Assembly: GCF_024519315.1 (NCBI RefSeq)
Contig: NZ_JANIIC010000027.1
Coordinates: forward strand, 1-64,000
Reading direction: 5' to 3'
Source: Streptomyces malaysiensis subsp. samsunensis
GTDB lineage: Bacteria > Actinomycetota > Actinomycetes > Streptomycetales > Streptomycetaceae
DNA length: 64,000 nt
Shown one piece after another: positions 56,480 through 63,799 of this stretch; position 1 is the first letter of the stretch; each line of letters opens with the position of its first letter. A model generated the notes under the pieces. The model had not been told where the DNA came from. It worked only from the letters and a program-made list of their open reading frames with translations, and did no database searches. Made by a program: the position numbers and the translations under genes.

Positions 56480-57096
56480 GCGGCGGCTCCCGTCCGGCGG
56501 TCGTCGCCCTCAAGGAGCACGACGCTGTTGCGACACATCTCGGCGAGACGCGAGGCGACTCGCGGCCCGGTCACCTCGGACAGTTCGTTGGGCAGCACAT
56601 CGCACGTGATGATCACGGGGCGGCGGTTGATGTACCGCTCGTCGAACAGCTCGAACAACCGCTCCTGCGTCCATGTCGACGCCTTGGCCGCAGCAAGGTC
56701 GTCGATGAACAGCAGGTCGCACTCCTGCAGTTCGTGCACCAGCGACCGGCCCTCGCCCCCGGGGGCATCCGGGCGCAGCGCGTCGAACAGGGCCGTCGAC
56801 CGGTAGGTCTTGACCAGCGGGCTGCCCTGCCACGGCTCGCCGGGGGCGTACTGGGCCTGGAGCCAGCGGCGGCAGGTGTGCCACGCGGTGTGCGTCTTCC
56901 CGACTCCGATCGAGCCGGTGAGGAACAGGCTGCCGCCGCCCCATCCGGCGATCCAGTTGGCAATGTCCTCGTGGAGGTCGATGGGCTGGCGGTAGATGAC
57001 GGGGATGCGGTCGTCGAATCGGTTGAGGACGTGGGCGCGGCGTTCGATGAGGACGCCGTCGCGGGGGCTGGGTGTGTCAGCCGAACTGAAGTGCAC
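56476..57096 (-). CDS. DnaC/IstB-like helicase loader ATPase
   Basis: A 206-residue AAA+ ATPase of the DnaC type. Walker A is LTGSIGVGKTH (about 59-69), Walker B CDLLFIDDLAAAK, followed by a sensor region PVIITCDVLPNELSE and the Arg-finger segment GPRVASRLAEMC. Placed between initiator and helicase genes, it should load DnaB at the phage origin. Confidence 0.88.
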   Translation of the reverse strand: MHFSSADTPSPRDGVLIERRAHVLNRFDDRIPVIYRQPIDLHEDIANWIAGWGGGSLFLTGSIGVGKTHTAWHTCRRWLQAQYAPGEPWQGSPLVKTYRSTALFDALRPDAPGGEGRSLVHELQECDLLFIDDLAAAKASTWTQERLFELFDERYINRRPVIITCDVLPNELSEVTGPRVASRLAEMCRNSVVLLEGDDRRTGAAA

Positions 57097-57973
57097 GCTT
57101 CTTCTCCTCGTCGGTCATGGTTCGGGGCGCGGTAGATGGGCCGCTCTTGCTGGGGCCAGGGCGGCGGATGGCGGTGAGGGCGATGTCGAGGGTTGCGCCG
57201 GAGATGGATCGGCCCTCGCGGGCGACTCGGTCGAGGGCTCGCGCGAGGTCGTTGCGCTCGACGCCGTTGCCGATGGCGGTACGGATGACGCCGCGGACGG
57301 CGAGGTATGACTGGGCTCGGCCCTTGCCGTGCCGCTCCCAGAAGGCGCTGGTGAGTTCATCGGCGGTCTCGTGTGCGCCGGGCTTCTTCTCGCCCGCCTT
57401 ACGGATGACCTTCTTCGCCGCCTTCTTGGCGGCAGCGGGGACGTCCGGCTCGTCCGGCGGCTGGGGTTCGTCGCTGTTGTCGGTGGACTGCTCGTTGAAC
57501 GCGTCAGCGGAAGAAGGTGATGTGTGGAGTGTGGAATGTGGGGAGGGGGGAGCGGGGGCTCCTTCTGAGTGAGCCGTGGCTCCTTCTGAGTGAGCCGCGG
57601 CTCCTTCTGAGTGAGCCCCCGCTCCCCCTTGGGTTCCTTCGCCAGAGTGAGCCGTGGCTCCTTCTGGCGGGTGGGGGACACGGAACTCCATGGATCGGCC
57701 GGGGACCGCGTAGAGCACCCGCCCGTCCTTGCCCTTGCCGATGGCGACCCGGAACTCCCAGCCAGCTTCGGCCAGTCGCTTGAGCGCGTTGCGGACGACG
57801 GCTGTGTCTTTGGCGCCAGTCCATCGGGCCAGGTCTTTGAGCGATGCCTTGCTCCGGCGCCCATCGGCGTCGTGGCGCGCGTCATCGGCGATCTCCAACG
57901 CGACGGCGCGCTGGAGGCCCGTGACGTTGGGGCCCAACGCCTCGCGGATCTCGCGTCGGAGCTCGTAGCCCAT
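57077..57973 (-). CDS. Replication initiator-like protein with internal iterons
   Basis: A 298-residue protein with an N-terminal winged-helix (about 15-95: NVTGLQRAVALEIADDARHD, KASLKDLARWTGAKDTAVVR), a middle repetitive stretch (about 103-140, repeating the heptapeptide pattern AHSEGAx), a Pro/Lys linker and a C-terminal helical domain (LTSAFWERHGKGRAQSYLAV). This is the architecture of phage initiators such as lambda O, upstream of loader and helicase genes. The repeats in its DNA (57558-57666) likely mark the origin. Confidence 0.78.
   Translation of the reverse strand: MGYELRREIREALGPNVTGLQRAVALEIADDARHDADGRRSKASLKDLARWTGAKDTAVVRNALKRLAEAGWEFRVAIGKGKDGRVLYAVPGRSMEFRVPHPPEGATAHSGEGTQGGAGAHSEGAAAHSEGATAHSEGAPAPPSPHSTLHTSPSSADAFNEQSTDNSDEPQPPDEPDVPAAAKKAAKKVIRKAGEKKPGAHETADELTSAFWERHGKGRAQSYLAVRGVIRTAIGNGVERNDLARALDRVAREGRSISGATLDIALTAIRRPGPSKSGPSTAPRTMTDEEKKRALQFG
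57558..57666. repeat. 21-bp direct repeats inside the initiator gene (candidate origin)
   Basis: A 21-bp unit beginning GCTCCTTCTGAGTGAGCC is repeated at 57558-57578, 57579-57599 and 57600-57620, then appears in degenerate form at 57621-57656 and partly at 57657-57666. The repeats are in frame (7 codons) but nearly identical in DNA, more than the protein would need. As in lambda, iterons within the initiator gene suggest the replication origin. Confidence 0.7.
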
Positions 57974-58175
57974 CGGATCTCTTCTCTCAGGAGGGGGTTC
58001 GCTGCTGGTTTCGGCTGCGTGCGGGCAGCGCTCATGGAGGCTTCAGCAGGGCACGGTCCTTGCCCTCCGGCTGCGCCAATCCTACCTCAAGGTGCCCGTG
58101 CACCCGAGATGCAACCGAGAGGCACTCGGCGCGGTGAAGGTGCCCCTCGTGTGTCAGGTCAGCTATGGTTGTGCC

Positions 58176-58352
58176 ATGACGACGAAGGGGACCCCCGGCC
58201 GCGTGATTCGCGTGGATGAAGAGACGTGGGCGGCTTACGGCGAGGTGTGCGAGGCCAAGGGCCTGTCGCGCGCCGCTGACCTGCGCGTCTACATCAAGCG
58301 CGAGGTGGCCGCGTTCCGGCGCCGGCAGAAGGCCGAAGCCTCCGAGTCCTGA
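58176..58352 (+). CDS. Small ribbon-helix-helix-like protein
   Basis: A 58-residue protein (TTKGTPGRVIRVDEETWAAY, GEVCEAKGLSRAADLRVYIK, REVAAFRRRQ), with the strand-helix-helix pattern of RHH regulators. There is no ribosome site; TATGGT lies 7 bp before the ATG, so a leaderless transcript is likely. A terminator follows. Lone rightward gene facing the replication operon: a possible repressor of it. Confidence 0.7.
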   Translation: MTTKGTPGRVIRVDEETWAAYGEVCEAKGLSRAADLRVYIKREVAAFRRRQKAEASES

Positions 58353-58373
58353 CCTCATCCCTGTCCCCTCCTT

Positions 58374-58392
58374 GCCCCGCCATCGGCGGGGC
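58374..58392 (+). terminator. Rho-independent terminator
   Basis: GCCCCGCC (58374-58381) pairs with GGCGGGGC (58385-58392) over a 3-nt loop, then TTTGT. It lies 22 bp after the RHH-like gene. Confidence 0.85.
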
Positions 58393-58516
58393 TTTGTCGT
58401 GTGCGGCTACAGCTGGCTGTTGATCGACTCTTGTCAGCGCTAGGCCGTCTGACCAGGTCTTTTCGCCGGTCTTCTACCGGCCCTTTGTGCGCCCTTTCGG
58501 GGGGCTGGTCCGGGCA

Positions 58517-59458
58517 TCACGCCGCCTCTTGGTAGCCGTCGGGGTGGCGTTTGAGGGTCTGCCGCAGGTGGTCTTTGGTGATGCCGAGGCTCTCGGCGGC
58601 GGCGTCGTGGCTGTAGCCGAGGTCGAGGAGTTCGCGGGCTTCGTCGGCGAGGTCGGCGCCTCGGCTGGAGGCGGCGGCGCGGGCTTTGCCGAGGGCGGCG
58701 AAGCGTTCGCTGTGGCTGACGGGGCCGAGGGCCTTGAGCCATTCCTGGTGGGCGGTCTCGCAGCGCTGGCAGGTGGGGATGTGGTTGAGGGAGTGGAGCC
58801 ACCAACCGTGGTCAGTGCCGCAGTGCCCGGTCCAGTCGGGCTGGGCCTGCGGGTCGTCGATGGTGTCTTCGTCCCAGGCTCCGGGGTCTTCCCAGCCGTA
58901 CTGTGCTGCCGCGTTGCGGGTGCGGCTGGCTACCCAGGCGCTGATTCCGTGGTCTTCGGGCTTCTGGACGGAGGCGTGGTTGTAGTGGTCGCGGACGGCG
59001 CGTGCGAGGCGGGCGCGGACGCGGGGGTTGAAGCGGGCTCGTTCGATGGTGGAAATGGTGACGAAGTCGATGTGCTGGTGGATGGCTCTGGCTGGCCAGC
59101 CGATGGCGGCCAGTGCGCGGAGGCGGCGGTTGGTGCCGGTGGCGTTGATGATGGCGCCGTCGAAGTAGTCGTCGAGGGTGGGCCAGTAGGCGAGGAGGGT
59201 TTGTGCGGCTTCGGTTCGGATGTTGGCGGGCTGGGTGTGTTCCTCGTCGCCGTACAGGAGGTAGTCGAGGGTGGAGACGGTGACGCCGGTGGCGGCTGCG
59301 ATGTTCTTGACGGACATGTCGGCGGCTTGGATGGCGCGGACGTGGGCGCGGACGGGTTCGGCGTTGGTGAAGGGCTGCCATTGGCCGTAGCCGATGAGGC
59401 GTCGGCGGCGGCGCTGCCAGCGGGCTTTGGCGTCTCGGATGGCCTGGTCGGTGGTCAT
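58517..59458 (-). CDS. Large multi-HTH hypothetical protein
   Basis: A 313-residue protein with several helix-turn-helix-like segments: MSVKNIAAATGVTVSTLDYL near residue 48, RAIHQHIDFVTISTIERAR in the middle and LLDLGYSHDAAAESLGITKD near the C-terminus, plus a Cys pair (PTCQRCETAHQEW). DNA-binding regulator or replication factor; many actinobacteriophages carry one of this style near replication and recombination genes. Confidence 0.7.
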   Translation of the reverse strand: MTTDQAIRDAKARWQRRRRRLIGYGQWQPFTNAEPVRAHVRAIQAADMSVKNIAAATGVTVSTLDYLLYGDEEHTQPANIRTEAAQTLLAYWPTLDDYFDGAIINATGTNRRLRALAAIGWPARAIHQHIDFVTISTIERARFNPRVRARLARAVRDHYNHASVQKPEDHGISAWVASRTRNAAAQYGWEDPGAWDEDTIDDPQAQPDWTGHCGTDHGWWLHSLNHIPTCQRCETAHQEWLKALGPVSHSERFAALGKARAAASSRGADLADEARELLDLGYSHDAAAESLGITKDHLRQTLKRHPDGYQEAA

Positions 59459-59667
59459 CGGTCCCCCTGGGTGGTGGGGAGTGCGTGGATGTCGTTGAGG
59501 GTTTGGCGGGCCCAGCGGGGGTCGTGGTGGCGAAGCAGGAAAAGTTCGCGGGTGAGTCGGGCGCGGGCTTTGGCGCGGCGATGGCGGCGCCGGATGGCCC
59601 AGGTGGCGGCCCAGCCGATGAGGATTCCGGCGGCCATGTGGAGGGCGAAGGCCACGGCGGGGCTCAT
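59455..59667 (-). CDS. Small membrane protein
   Basis: A 70-residue protein with one membrane segment (VAFALHMAAGILIGWAATWA) and a very basic C-terminal part (RRRHRRAKARARLTRELFLL). Overlaps both neighbours. Function unknown. Confidence 0.6.
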   Translation of the reverse strand: MSPAVAFALHMAAGILIGWAATWAIRRRHRRAKARARLTRELFLLRHHDPRWARQTLNDIHALPTTQGDR

Positions 59668-60089
59668 GCGGCCTCTCCTCGCTGTGCGGCGCGGGTGCCT
59701 TTCCAGGTGCGGACGCCGCTGTGGTGGGCGGTGGGCCGGTTGGTGCAGGCCCAGCCGGCGGTGCGCACGTAGCCCTCGTCCTTCAGCAGGGTCATGAGCC
59801 GTCCCCAGTGGGCTTGGGGGTTGGGCGGGTCGGGCAGCTGGTGGGCGTCGGCTATTTCGAAGCAGGTGAAGACGCGGCCGGACTCGGCGGCCTGCACGTA
59901 CTTGGGCCAGACGATGTCGAGCCAGGTCTCGTAGTCCTCGGAGCGGGGGCGGGGCGCGGGCTTGGGGTCGGGTTCGGGCATGCCGTCGAGTGCGGGCTGG
60001 ATGTGGTTGGCCATATCCCCCATTGGCGCCACGGCACCGACACAAGAGGACGTTTCACGATCTCCGAGATGTTTCACGATCTTCGTCAT
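59664..60089 (-). CDS. Hypothetical protein with winged-helix-like C-terminus
   Basis: A 141-residue protein. The C-terminal part reads RVFTCFEIADAHQLPDPPNP, AHWGRLMTLLKDEGYVRTAG, like a small winged helix with an aromatic tail. The N-terminal 40 residues are poorly conserved-looking, and an internal ATG at about 60014 could be the true start. Function unknown. Confidence 0.6.
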   Translation of the reverse strand: MTKIVKHLGDRETSSCVGAVAPMGDMANHIQPALDGMPEPDPKPAPRPRSEDYETWLDIVWPKYVQAAESGRVFTCFEIADAHQLPDPPNPQAHWGRLMTLLKDEGYVRTAGWACTNRPTAHHSGVRTWKGTRAAQRGEAA

Positions 60090-60298
60090 GGCGGGTTTCT
60101 CCAGGTCACGCGGCCCGAGCGCGGATGCCGCAAGATGTCCGTCTCTTCGTCGAGGAAGTACTCGAGGTGTGCTTCTCTGGGTGGTGGGCTGCCGCCGGTT
60201 CGGTCGGCGGCAGCCCGGGGTGGGTCAGATGGCGTCGTCCTGGTCGAGGTACTCGTCGATGGCGTCGTCCTGGTCGCGGTATGCGGAGCACTGGCCAC
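60086..60298 (-). CDS. Uncertain ORF ending on the next start
   Basis: The last 30 or so codons encode protein-like text (EAHLEYFLDEETDILRHPRS, GRVTWRNPP) and the TGA overlaps the next ATG, implying coupling. But the only in-frame start, at 60298, lies inside the preceding gene, and a 12-bp hairpin falls within the frame. The true start may be non-standard. Low confidence. Confidence 0.3.
   Translation of the reverse strand: MASAPHTATRTTPSTSTSTRTTPSDPPRAAADRTGGSPPPREAHLEYFLDEETDILRHPRSGRVTWRNPP
60186..60216 (-). terminator. 12-bp intergenic hairpin
   Basis: GGGCTGCCGCCG (60186-60197) pairs perfectly with CGGCGGCAGCCC (60205-60216), just after the Cys-rich gene stop. Series member; no U-tract. 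Confidence 0.6.
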
Positions 60299-60509
60299 CG
60301 TCCTCGGCGCTGACGAAGTCGAGGTCGCAGCCGGTGCCGCAGTCGGGGCAGCCCCAGCCGTTGCAGCCGGGCGACTCGCAGCCGGAGTCGTAAGCGGGCT
60401 GGCCGCAGTCGGGGCAGCCGCGCTCGTCGGGCTCGGTGTGCGGGCGGTTGGGATCGAGGAAGACGACCTCGGTGATGGTTCCGGCGGTGAGTTCGATGGG
60501 CTGGCTCAT
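60225..60509 (-). CDS. Cys-rich small protein with acidic repeats
   Basis: A 94-residue protein with GCPDCGQPAYDSGCESPGCN and GWGCPDCGTGCD, enough Cys for two zinc ribbons, and a C-terminal acidic repeat DQDDAIDEYLDQDDAI. The 18-bp direct duplication behind that repeat is visible in the DNA. Function unknown. Confidence 0.65.
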   Translation of the reverse strand: MSQPIELTAGTITEVVFLDPNRPHTEPDERGCPDCGQPAYDSGCESPGCNGWGCPDCGTGCDLDFVSAEDGGQCSAYRDQDDAIDEYLDQDDAI

Positions 60510-60544
60510 GGCGGGTGTCCTTCCGGGTGTGGTTCCGTGGAGGG

Positions 60545-60573
60545 GGGCCGCCCCGATTCCGGCGGGGCGGCCC
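60545..60573 (-). terminator. 11-bp intergenic hairpin
   Basis: GGGCCGCCCCG (60545-60555) pairs perfectly with CGGGGCGGCCC (60563-60573), just after the RecT-like gene stop. Series member. Confidence 0.6.
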
Positions 60574-60582
60574 TGGTGCCGG

Positions 60583-61443
60583 TTAGGCGGCGGATCCGGG
60601 CTGGGCGGTCTCGGGCCAAGAGGTCGGCTCTTCCGTCTGGGCGCCCTGCTGCTGGCGCTGGCCCTGAATCTCGGCGGCGGTGATGCGCTCGGGCGGGAAC
60701 GCCTCGTCGCGGCTCATCTCGCCCCGCTCGACGGAGCGGAAGATCGTGCCGAGCTTGGCGACGTCCTGCTCGTCCCACTTCTGGCGCGGCCGGCCGACCT
60801 TCGTCTCCAGCTGCTTGACGCTGACACCGACCCGCTCGTAGCGGCTGACCTCCTGCTCGATGCGGTCGTCGAGGGAGGCGCCGTCGCCCTTGGCGAGGGT
60901 CTGCTGGCAGATCTGGATGGCCTCGGCCGTGTAGTAGTCGGGCAGCACCGCGTAGATCGCCTCGCGCAGCCGTCGGGCGCCGAGGTTGGCGTTGTTCTCG
61001 TACACGTCGCGCAGGTCGGTGAGGTTCTTCTTGCCGCTGCGGGTGTCGCGCACGTGGGGTGCGATGAAGATCTGTGAGCTGCGGGAGTTCCGCTCGAGGT
61101 CCCAGGCGTAGGCGAGGATCTCGGACTGGCCGAGGGCGGTGTCGCGGGACAGCTCCATCGTGCCGTGCTGGAGGTTGCCCCAGATGAGGGCCAGTTCGCG
61201 GGCGAGGTGGACGGACGGGCCGGAGACGGTCTGCCCGGCCTTGGGGTAGGAGAAGAACGCCTTCTCGGCGATGGCGAGCTGGTTGCAGGCGAACCGCATC
61301 TCTTCCTGCGCGGCCTGCCGGTTGCGCGGATTCTGCTTGGCGACGAACACCGCGGCCTTGACCTCGGCCTCGGCACGGGACAGTTCGATCGCGGTGGCCT
61401 GCCCGATGTGGTTGGCCGGCTGGGTCTGGGCGGGGAAGTTCAC
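60583..61443 (-). CDS. RecT-like single-strand annealing protein (candidate)
   Basis: A 286-residue protein coupled (GTGA) to a RecE-like nuclease gene, the standard two-gene recombination unit. Text includes AEVKAAVFVAKQNPRNRQAA, AIAEKAFFSYPKAGQTVSGP, SVHLARELALIWGNLQHG and a C-terminal disordered Gln/Glu tail. I place it among phage annealing proteins by partner and general pattern; the family is not certain. Preceded by AAGGAG. Confidence 0.6.
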   Translation of the reverse strand: MNFPAQTQPANHIGQATAIELSRAEAEVKAAVFVAKQNPRNRQAAQEEMRFACNQLAIAEKAFFSYPKAGQTVSGPSVHLARELALIWGNLQHGTMELSRDTALGQSEILAYAWDLERNSRSSQIFIAPHVRDTRSGKKNLTDLRDVYENNANLGARRLREAIYAVLPDYYTAEAIQICQQTLAKGDGASLDDRIEQEVSRYERVGVSVKQLETKVGRPRQKWDEQDVAKLGTIFRSVERGEMSRDEAFPPERITAAEIQGQRQQQGAQTEEPTSWPETAQPGSAA

Positions 61444-62306
61444 AGGTAGATCTCCTTGTCGCGGTTCTCGGCCCACCCGGGCAGCGAGAGGTAGTTGGGT
61501 TCGTCGCCGTAGCCGGGCCAATTGCCGGTGGCCATGCAGTCCGCGAAGGTTTCGATGGCGGCCCGGTTCTTGCCGCGGCCTATCTCGCGGGACATGAAGT
61601 CGACGCCGATGACGTTGACCAGGTAGGGGGCTGTCTTCTCCTGGACGATGAGGAGCATTTCGGTGTCTTTGCCGCCCAGGTCGAGGGCTTGTGCGGCTTC
61701 CTCGTACCAGGCGGCCTGGCAGTTGTAGCCGTACTTGGCGATGTCCTTTTCCATGGCGTCGTTGCTGGCGTCGGTGGTGGTCTTGTAGTCGGGGATGATC
61801 AGTGGGCCGGAGTGGATGGACGGCAGCCAGTCGAAGCGGACCCGTCGCCGGATGCCGGTGGGGCCGTCGATCCAGAACCCGGACTGTTCGGGGGCGCCGT
61901 AGGCGGGGTCGAGGAGTGCGGCGGCGAGCGGGTGGCGGCGGATGGCGGCGGCCATGGCGTGGACCATGTCGATCTCGTGCTGCTTGAGGGGTATGCCGCC
62001 GCGGGCTCGGGCTTCGGCGACCTCGGCTTTGGCGGCCTTGGTGGTCCATGCCGGGCGGTCGACGAGAATCAGTTCGGGCCCGTTGCCGAGGACGAGCTTG
62101 TGGGCGGCGTTGCCGTAGTCGAACGTCTTCTTGGCGGGCTGGGGGTGGTCCTGCTCGTAGCGGAACTTGGCGGGGCAGGACGGGGGCAGGAGCTTGCGGG
62201 CGCCGGACGAGGAGAGGCTGGTCTTGTCGGCGTGGTACTCCTCGTTGGTCAGGTCGTCGTGCAGGCCGAGGGCCGGGGCTATCGGCGTGTCCAGCGTGGC
62301 GGTCAC
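61440..62306 (-). CDS. RecE/Cas4-like PD-(D/E)XK exonuclease
   Basis: A 288-residue nuclease. The N-terminal part reads GLHDDLTNEEYHADKTSLSS, SGARKLL, then FDYGNAAHKLVLG, as in phage exonucleases of the DUF3799/RecE type. Motifs II/III appear as LIIPDYKTTTDAS (PD...DYK) with a RecB-type QxxxY (CQAAWYEEA). GTG 62306 follows GGGAAG. It should resect double-strand ends to feed the annealing protein next door. Confidence 0.82.
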   Translation of the reverse strand: MTATLDTPIAPALGLHDDLTNEEYHADKTSLSSSGARKLLPPSCPAKFRYEQDHPQPAKKTFDYGNAAHKLVLGNGPELILVDRPAWTTKAAKAEVAEARARGGIPLKQHEIDMVHAMAAAIRRHPLAAALLDPAYGAPEQSGFWIDGPTGIRRRVRFDWLPSIHSGPLIIPDYKTTTDASNDAMEKDIAKYGYNCQAAWYEEAAQALDLGGKDTEMLLIVQEKTAPYLVNVIGVDFMSREIGRGKNRAAIETFADCMATGNWPGYGDEPNYLSLPGWAENRDKEIYL

Positions 62307-62413
62307 TTCTTCCCGTCCTTCTTCTTGTCGGCGCAGTCTTCGCAGAGGTGGCGGCCGTTGACGCGGACGAAGGGGCCGCTGGTGTCGCCGCAAGGGCAGG
62401 TGATGGGGCTCAT
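62303..62413 (-). CDS. 36-residue zinc-finger-like protein
   Basis: A very small protein, MSPITCPCGDTSGPFVRVNG then RHLCEDCADKKKDGKK, with a CxC...CxxC ribbon. It overlaps the RecE-like start and the upstream stop. Often found as a tiny ribbon protein in actinophages; function unknown. Confidence 0.6.
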   Translation of the reverse strand: MSPITCPCGDTSGPFVRVNGRHLCEDCADKKKDGKK

Positions 62414-62640
62414 CAGAACGGGGCCTCCGGGTAGTAGCTGGGGTTGCGGCGCCAGAGGGGCAGTCGCCAGGTGCGGAGCTGGTCGAGGCACGGGCATTCG
62501 CCCCAGTCGGCGCCGGTGCTTTGGGGCTGCCAGCCGCCGCGGGACCCGGTGCAGTCGGGGCAGTTCGGGTCGGGTTCGCGGGTGATGTAGATGGCGCGCT
62601 GGTGGAGTTCGATCTGCCAGCGGCCGATGCGGGTTCGCAT
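62413..62640 (-). CDS. Small Cys-containing protein
   Basis: A 75-residue protein with IELHQRAIYITREPDPNCPD, CTGSRGG and GECPCLDQLRTWRLPLW. Two Cys pairs suggest a zinc ribbon. AAGGAG precedes the ATG. Function unknown. Confidence 0.6.
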   Translation of the reverse strand: MRTRIGRWQIELHQRAIYITREPDPNCPDCTGSRGGWQPQSTGADWGECPCLDQLRTWRLPLWRRNPSYYPEAPF

Positions 62641-62654
62641 GGGGTCTCCTTGGT

Positions 62655-62685
62655 GGCCGCCCCGCGGTGGGGTGACGGGGCGGCC
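62655..62685 (-). terminator. 10-bp intergenic hairpin
   Basis: GGCCGCCCCG (62655-62664) pairs with CGGGGCGGCC (62676-62685) between two leftward genes. Nearly the same stem as at 60545. Confidence 0.55.
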
Positions 62686-62705
62686 AGCTCGGGCCGGAGG
62701 TTCGG

Positions 62706-63167
62706 TCAGGCGACGGGCTTGAGGCCGAGAACTCGGCAGACGGTCTCTCCGACCGCCTTGCGAAGCTCGGCCATCAGCTCGTCGCGGGCGGCGGGGATCA
62801 GGTCGTTGGCGGTGGCGACCTGTACGGCGACGTCGTAGCCGCCGGTGGTGGACTGCCAGGCCATCGCGGGGTGCGGGGTGAGGCTGGCGGCGCTGAGCTG
62901 GATGGCCCATTCGGAGACGTCGGCGGCATCGCGGATGAGGTCGTCGATCTGCTGGCGGGCTGCGAGGAACTCGGTGGTGTCGAGGCCGTCGCCGTTGAGG
63001 AGTTGCTCCCAGGTGCGGCCGTTTCCGTCGCCGGGGTTAGTGGACTGGACGTAGTTGCGGTCCATCCGGTCGGCGATCTCGCTGGGGGTAATTTCCCGGA
63101 TGGCGGTGGCGACGACTTCGGCGGCGGTCGCGCGGAGGTCGGCGTTGGTGTACGGGTGGTCGGTCAC
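62706..63167 (-). CDS. Hypothetical protein
   Basis: A 153-residue helical protein (DLRATAAEVVATAIREITPS, EFLAARQQIDDLIRDAADVS). No family recognised. AAGGAG precedes the ATG. Confidence 0.6.
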   Translation of the reverse strand: MTDHPYTNADLRATAAEVVATAIREITPSEIADRMDRNYVQSTNPGDGNGRTWEQLLNGDGLDTTEFLAARQQIDDLIRDAADVSEWAIQLSAASLTPHPAMAWQSTTGGYDVAVQVATANDLIPAARDELMAELRKAVGETVCRVLGLKPVA

Positions 63168-63186
63168 GTGTTCTCCTTGGTCTGGG

Positions 63187-63217
63187 CGCCCCCGCCGAAT
63201 TCGCCTCGGCGGGGGCG
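63187..63217 (-). terminator. 12-bp intergenic hairpin
   Basis: CGCCCCCGCCGA (63187-63198) pairs perfectly with TCGGCGGGGGCG (63206-63217). Series member. Confidence 0.6.
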
Positions 63218-63227
63218 TTCCTGTGGG

Positions 63228-63434
63228 TCAGGCGGTGAGGTCTTCGTTGCACTCGGCGCAGCGGGAGTGGGCCCCGGTCACGGCCCCCATCTCGTCGTGC
63301 AGGTGGACGAGGAGTACGTCGCCGCCGCAGCCGGCGTGCTCGACGTTCTCGGCTCGGTAGGTGCGTTCGAGTCCGCCGCCCCAGTCCTCGGTGTTGATGA
63401 GGGTCCAGGCGATCTCGTCGGGGAGCTTGGTCAC
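63228..63434 (-). CDS. Small hypothetical protein with Cys pair
   Basis: A 68-residue protein with TYRAENVEHAGCGGDVLLVH and SRCAECNEDLTA; CGG plus CAEC could bind zinc. AAGGAG precedes the ATG. Function unknown. Confidence 0.6.
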   Translation of the reverse strand: MTKLPDEIAWTLINTEDWGGGLERTYRAENVEHAGCGGDVLLVHLHDEMGAVTGAHSRCAECNEDLTA

Positions 63435-63462
63435 GTGCGTTCTCCTTGGGTTGTGGCTGGTG

Positions 63463-63505
63463 GCCCGCGCCCTCGCCGCCCGGTGTCATGCGGCGGGGCG
63501 CGGGC
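63463..63505 (-). terminator. Long GC hairpin
   Basis: GCCCGCGCC...CGCCGC (63463-63479) pairs with GCGGCG...GGCGCGGGC (63490-63505) with a single bulge, just after the gene stop at 63509. Series member. Confidence 0.55.
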
Positions 63506-63508
63506 GGC

Positions 63509-63799
63509 TTAGAGACGGAGCCAGGTGACGGGGAAAGCGCCGGGATCGTCGGCGTCGGATCCGACCGTCCACTGGCCGTCGGACCGGTCCTCGAAGCGGG
63601 CCCAGCCCGTCTTCATGTCGCGCTCGGGAACGATGTCGATGTCGACGAGGCGCTCGCTGCAGTAGTGGCGGTGGAAGGCGTTGAGTGCCGCTATAGCTTT
63701 CCGTCGGTCGTGGGTGCAGGCGGCTTCGTGGTCTTCGAAGTCGAGGACTCCGACGCCGTAGTAGATGTCGGCGACCTCGTCGCGGGTGGGGGTGTACAT
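63509..63799 (-). CDS. Small hypothetical protein
   Basis: A 96-residue protein (PTRDEVADIYYGVGVLDFED, RRKAIAALNAFHRHYCSERL). The N-terminal EVADIYYGVG pattern is repeated in many actinophage small proteins. ATG overlaps the upstream stop. Function unknown. Confidence 0.6.
   Translation of the reverse strand: MYTPTRDEVADIYYGVGVLDFEDHEAACTHDRRKAIAALNAFHRHYCSERLVDIDIVPERDMKTGWARFEDRSDGQWTVGSDADDPGAFPVTWLRL

Noticed and set aside
57558-57666. Possible CRISPR array
   Set aside because: The repeats are contiguous without spacers and lie in frame inside the initiator gene; no cas genes are present.
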